From Desulfobacterales bacterium (lineage in GTDB: Bacteria > Desulfobacterota > Desulfobacteria > Desulfobacterales > JALSRD01): 40,774 bases of DNA. Each line of letters starts with the position of its first letter. Position 1 is the first letter of the stretch. The notes under the pieces were generated by a model. The model saw only the letters and a program-made list of their open reading frames with translations, had not been told where the DNA came from and ran no database searches. Of the stretch, positions 39,643-40,774 are shown in pieces. The DNA is taken from contig JALSRD010000085.1 in assembly GCA_026984935.1 (NCBI GenBank), positions 1-40,774 of the forward strand, given 5' to 3'. The position numbers were made by a program, and so were the translations under genes.

Positions 39643-40590
39643 ATGACGGCTGCAGATATCCCCATCCTGCTGGTTGCACTGGGCGGAAACGCGCTCATCC
39701 GCAAGGGACAGCCCGGGACCGTGGAAGAACAGTTCAAGAACCTGCGGCCGCCTCTGCGGCAGATCGCGCGCCTCTCCCGAAACTGGCGCATCCTCATCAC
39801 CCATGGCAACGGCCCCCAGGTGGGGAACCTGCTTCTGCAGCAGGAGTGCTGCGACGCCGTGCCCAAGCTGCCCCTGGAAATCCTGGTGGCCCAGACCCAG
39901 GGCCAGATCGGCTACATGATCGAATCGAGTCTGGACAGCGAACTGATGAAACTGGGAAAAAGATTCCAAAAGCCGCTGGTCAGCCTCCTGACTTACGTGG
40001 TGGTGGACGCCGACGACCCGGCCTTTGCCCGCCCCACCAAACCCATCGGCCCGGTCCTCAGCGCCCGACAGGCCGGCAACCTGCCTTACCCGACCCGCAA
40101 AACCGCCAAAGGGTGGCGCCGCGTGGTGGCCTCGCCCGAGCCGCTTACGGTCATCGAAAAACACGAAATCCGGCGCCTCATCGAAATGGACTTCATCGTG
40201 ATCTGCTGCGGCGGCGGCGGAATTCCGGTAATCCGCAGCGGAAGGGCCTTCGACGGCGTGGATGCCGTCATCGACAAGGACCTGGCCAGCGCCCGGCTGT
40301 CGGCCGAAGCGGGCGTCGATACCTTTCTGATCGCCACCGATGTCGCGGGGGCCTATCTCGACTACGGCGGCAGGAACCAGCGCTTGCTGCGCACCACCAC
40401 TGTCAGCGAAGCGCTGGCATACACCCGCAGGGGCCACTTCCCGCCCGGCTCCATGGGGCCCAAGGTCGAAGCCGCCGCCGCTTTCCTAAAGGCCGGCGGC
40501 CGCCAGGCGCTGATCACCTCCATCAACGCCATCGAAGAGGCAGTGGCCGGCCGTGCCGGCACGCGCATCGTACCGGATCCGGCCGTCTAA
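39643..40590 (+). CDS. arcC: Carbamate kinase
   Basis: A 315-residue amino-acid-kinase-fold enzyme that makes ATP from carbamoyl phosphate and ADP. LLVALGGNALIRKGQPGT, ITHGNGPQVGNLLLQQ, PTKPIGP, VVASPEP, VICCGGGGIPV, DAVIDKDLASARLS, and GSMGPKVEAAAAFL are all classic carbamate-kinase motifs. It closes the rocD-argF-DPG-synthetase-like run, 20 nt after the stop before it. It has no obvious ribosome site of its own, so coupling is likely. Confidence 0.95.
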   Translation: MTAADIPILLVALGGNALIRKGQPGTVEEQFKNLRPPLRQIARLSRNWRILITHGNGPQVGNLLLQQECCDAVPKLPLEILVAQTQGQIGYMIESSLDSELMKLGKRFQKPLVSLLTYVVVDADDPAFARPTKPIGPVLSARQAGNLPYPTRKTAKGWRRVVASPEPLTVIEKHEIRRLIEMDFIVICCGGGGIPVIRSGRAFDGVDAVIDKDLASARLSAEAGVDTFLIATDVAGAYLDYGGRNQRLLRTTTVSEALAYTRRGHFPPGSMGPKVEAAAAFLKAGGRQALITSINAIEEAVAGRAGTRIVPDPAV

Positions 40591-40700
40591 AGTTCGGCCG
40601 GCCATTCGCCGAATAAGAAAAAAAGGGACATCCGCAGCGTTGCCGGTCGATACCGGCCGTATGCCAAAACCCGTCGCCTTTCGAAAAAACGAGGTATCCC

Positions 40701-40774
40701 ATGACCATCATCGTTATTCTTCTCGGACTGTGCGTCCTGCTGGCCGGCGCCATGGTGCTGATGTACAACGGCCT
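40701..40774 (+). CDS. Probable LemA-family protein, cut by window edge
   Basis: The frame starts at ATG 40701 with GAGG 6 nt upstream and runs off the window after 24 full codons. The peptide MTIIVILLGLCVLLAGAMVLMYNG is a membrane helix ending in YNG, the opening of LemA-family proteins (TM segment then YN-x-LV). Only the first helix is visible, so the call is tentative. Confidence 0.5.
   Translation, partial: MTIIVILLGLCVLLAGAMVLMYNG

Overview
This is a GC-rich, gene-dense bacterial chromosome segment. It most likely comes from a sulfate-reducing deltaproteobacterium (Desulfobacterota, Desulfobacterales-like). That assignment is inferred from a PxxKW cysteine-rich protein, the ffh-rpsP-khpA-rimM-trmD-(RNA methyltransferase)-rplS-rnhB-yraN gene order, rSAM/selenodomain-associated transferases, HDOD and PilZ proteins, and sigma-54-type promoter sites. 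No rRNA, tRNA, CRISPR array, prophage or full insertion sequence was seen. Both ends cut genes: an aminotransferase at the left and a probable LemA-family protein at the right.

Layout. 1-4,015: partial aminotransferase, PxxKW protein, a radical SAM protein, a winged-helix-like protein and IHF alpha. 4,350-9,315: a four-gene plus-strand glycosyltransferase operon (cellulose-synthase-like GT2, a GT-C/GT2 fusion, and transferases 1 and 2 of the TIGR04282/TIGR04283 type). 9,332-12,800: a divergent inositol-monophosphatase-like protein, an SppA lipoprotein protease and an MFS permease. 13,072-16,991: small signalling or structural genes (zinc ribbon, STAS-like, DUF5658, PilZ), a HEAT-repeat lipoprotein and an acyl-CoA-synthetase-like protein with altered catalytic motifs. 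17,074-19,657: a minus-strand envelope-stress-like module. It holds two Spy/CpxP-like periplasmic proteins, an ECF sigma factor, a putative anti-sigma factor, and a secreted two-repeat protein whose reading frame is broken between repeats. Two tandem sigma-54 promoters lie upstream of that protein. 19,807-20,073: a MITE-like element with terminal inverted repeats and a 5-bp target duplication. 20,166-23,623: a membrane protein, an HDOD protein and a GspE/PilB-type ATPase. 23,884-30,548: an eleven-gene minus-strand translation/RNA operon from ffh to a phosphopantetheinyl transferase. 30,728-34,481: RlmN, a PP-loop tRNA-thiolation-type protein, a zinc-ribbon HDOD protein and a CheY-like receiver. 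34,581-40,590: aspartate carbamoyltransferase, divergent from rocD-argF-(cyclic-2,3-DPG-synthetase-like P-loop protein)-arcC.

How the parts fit. The translation operon is classic housekeeping. The right end could release carbamoyl phosphate from citrulline (ArgF run catabolically), make ATP from it (ArcC) and pass ornithine to glutamate semialdehyde (RocD). The glycosyltransferase block probably builds an envelope glycan or glycolipid of unknown structure.

The most novel-looking region is 17,074-20,073, where a duplicated sigma-54 promoter appears to feed an ECF sigma/anti-sigma operon led by a frameshifted tandem-repeat exported protein. All functional calls come from reading the sequence. 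No database search was run.
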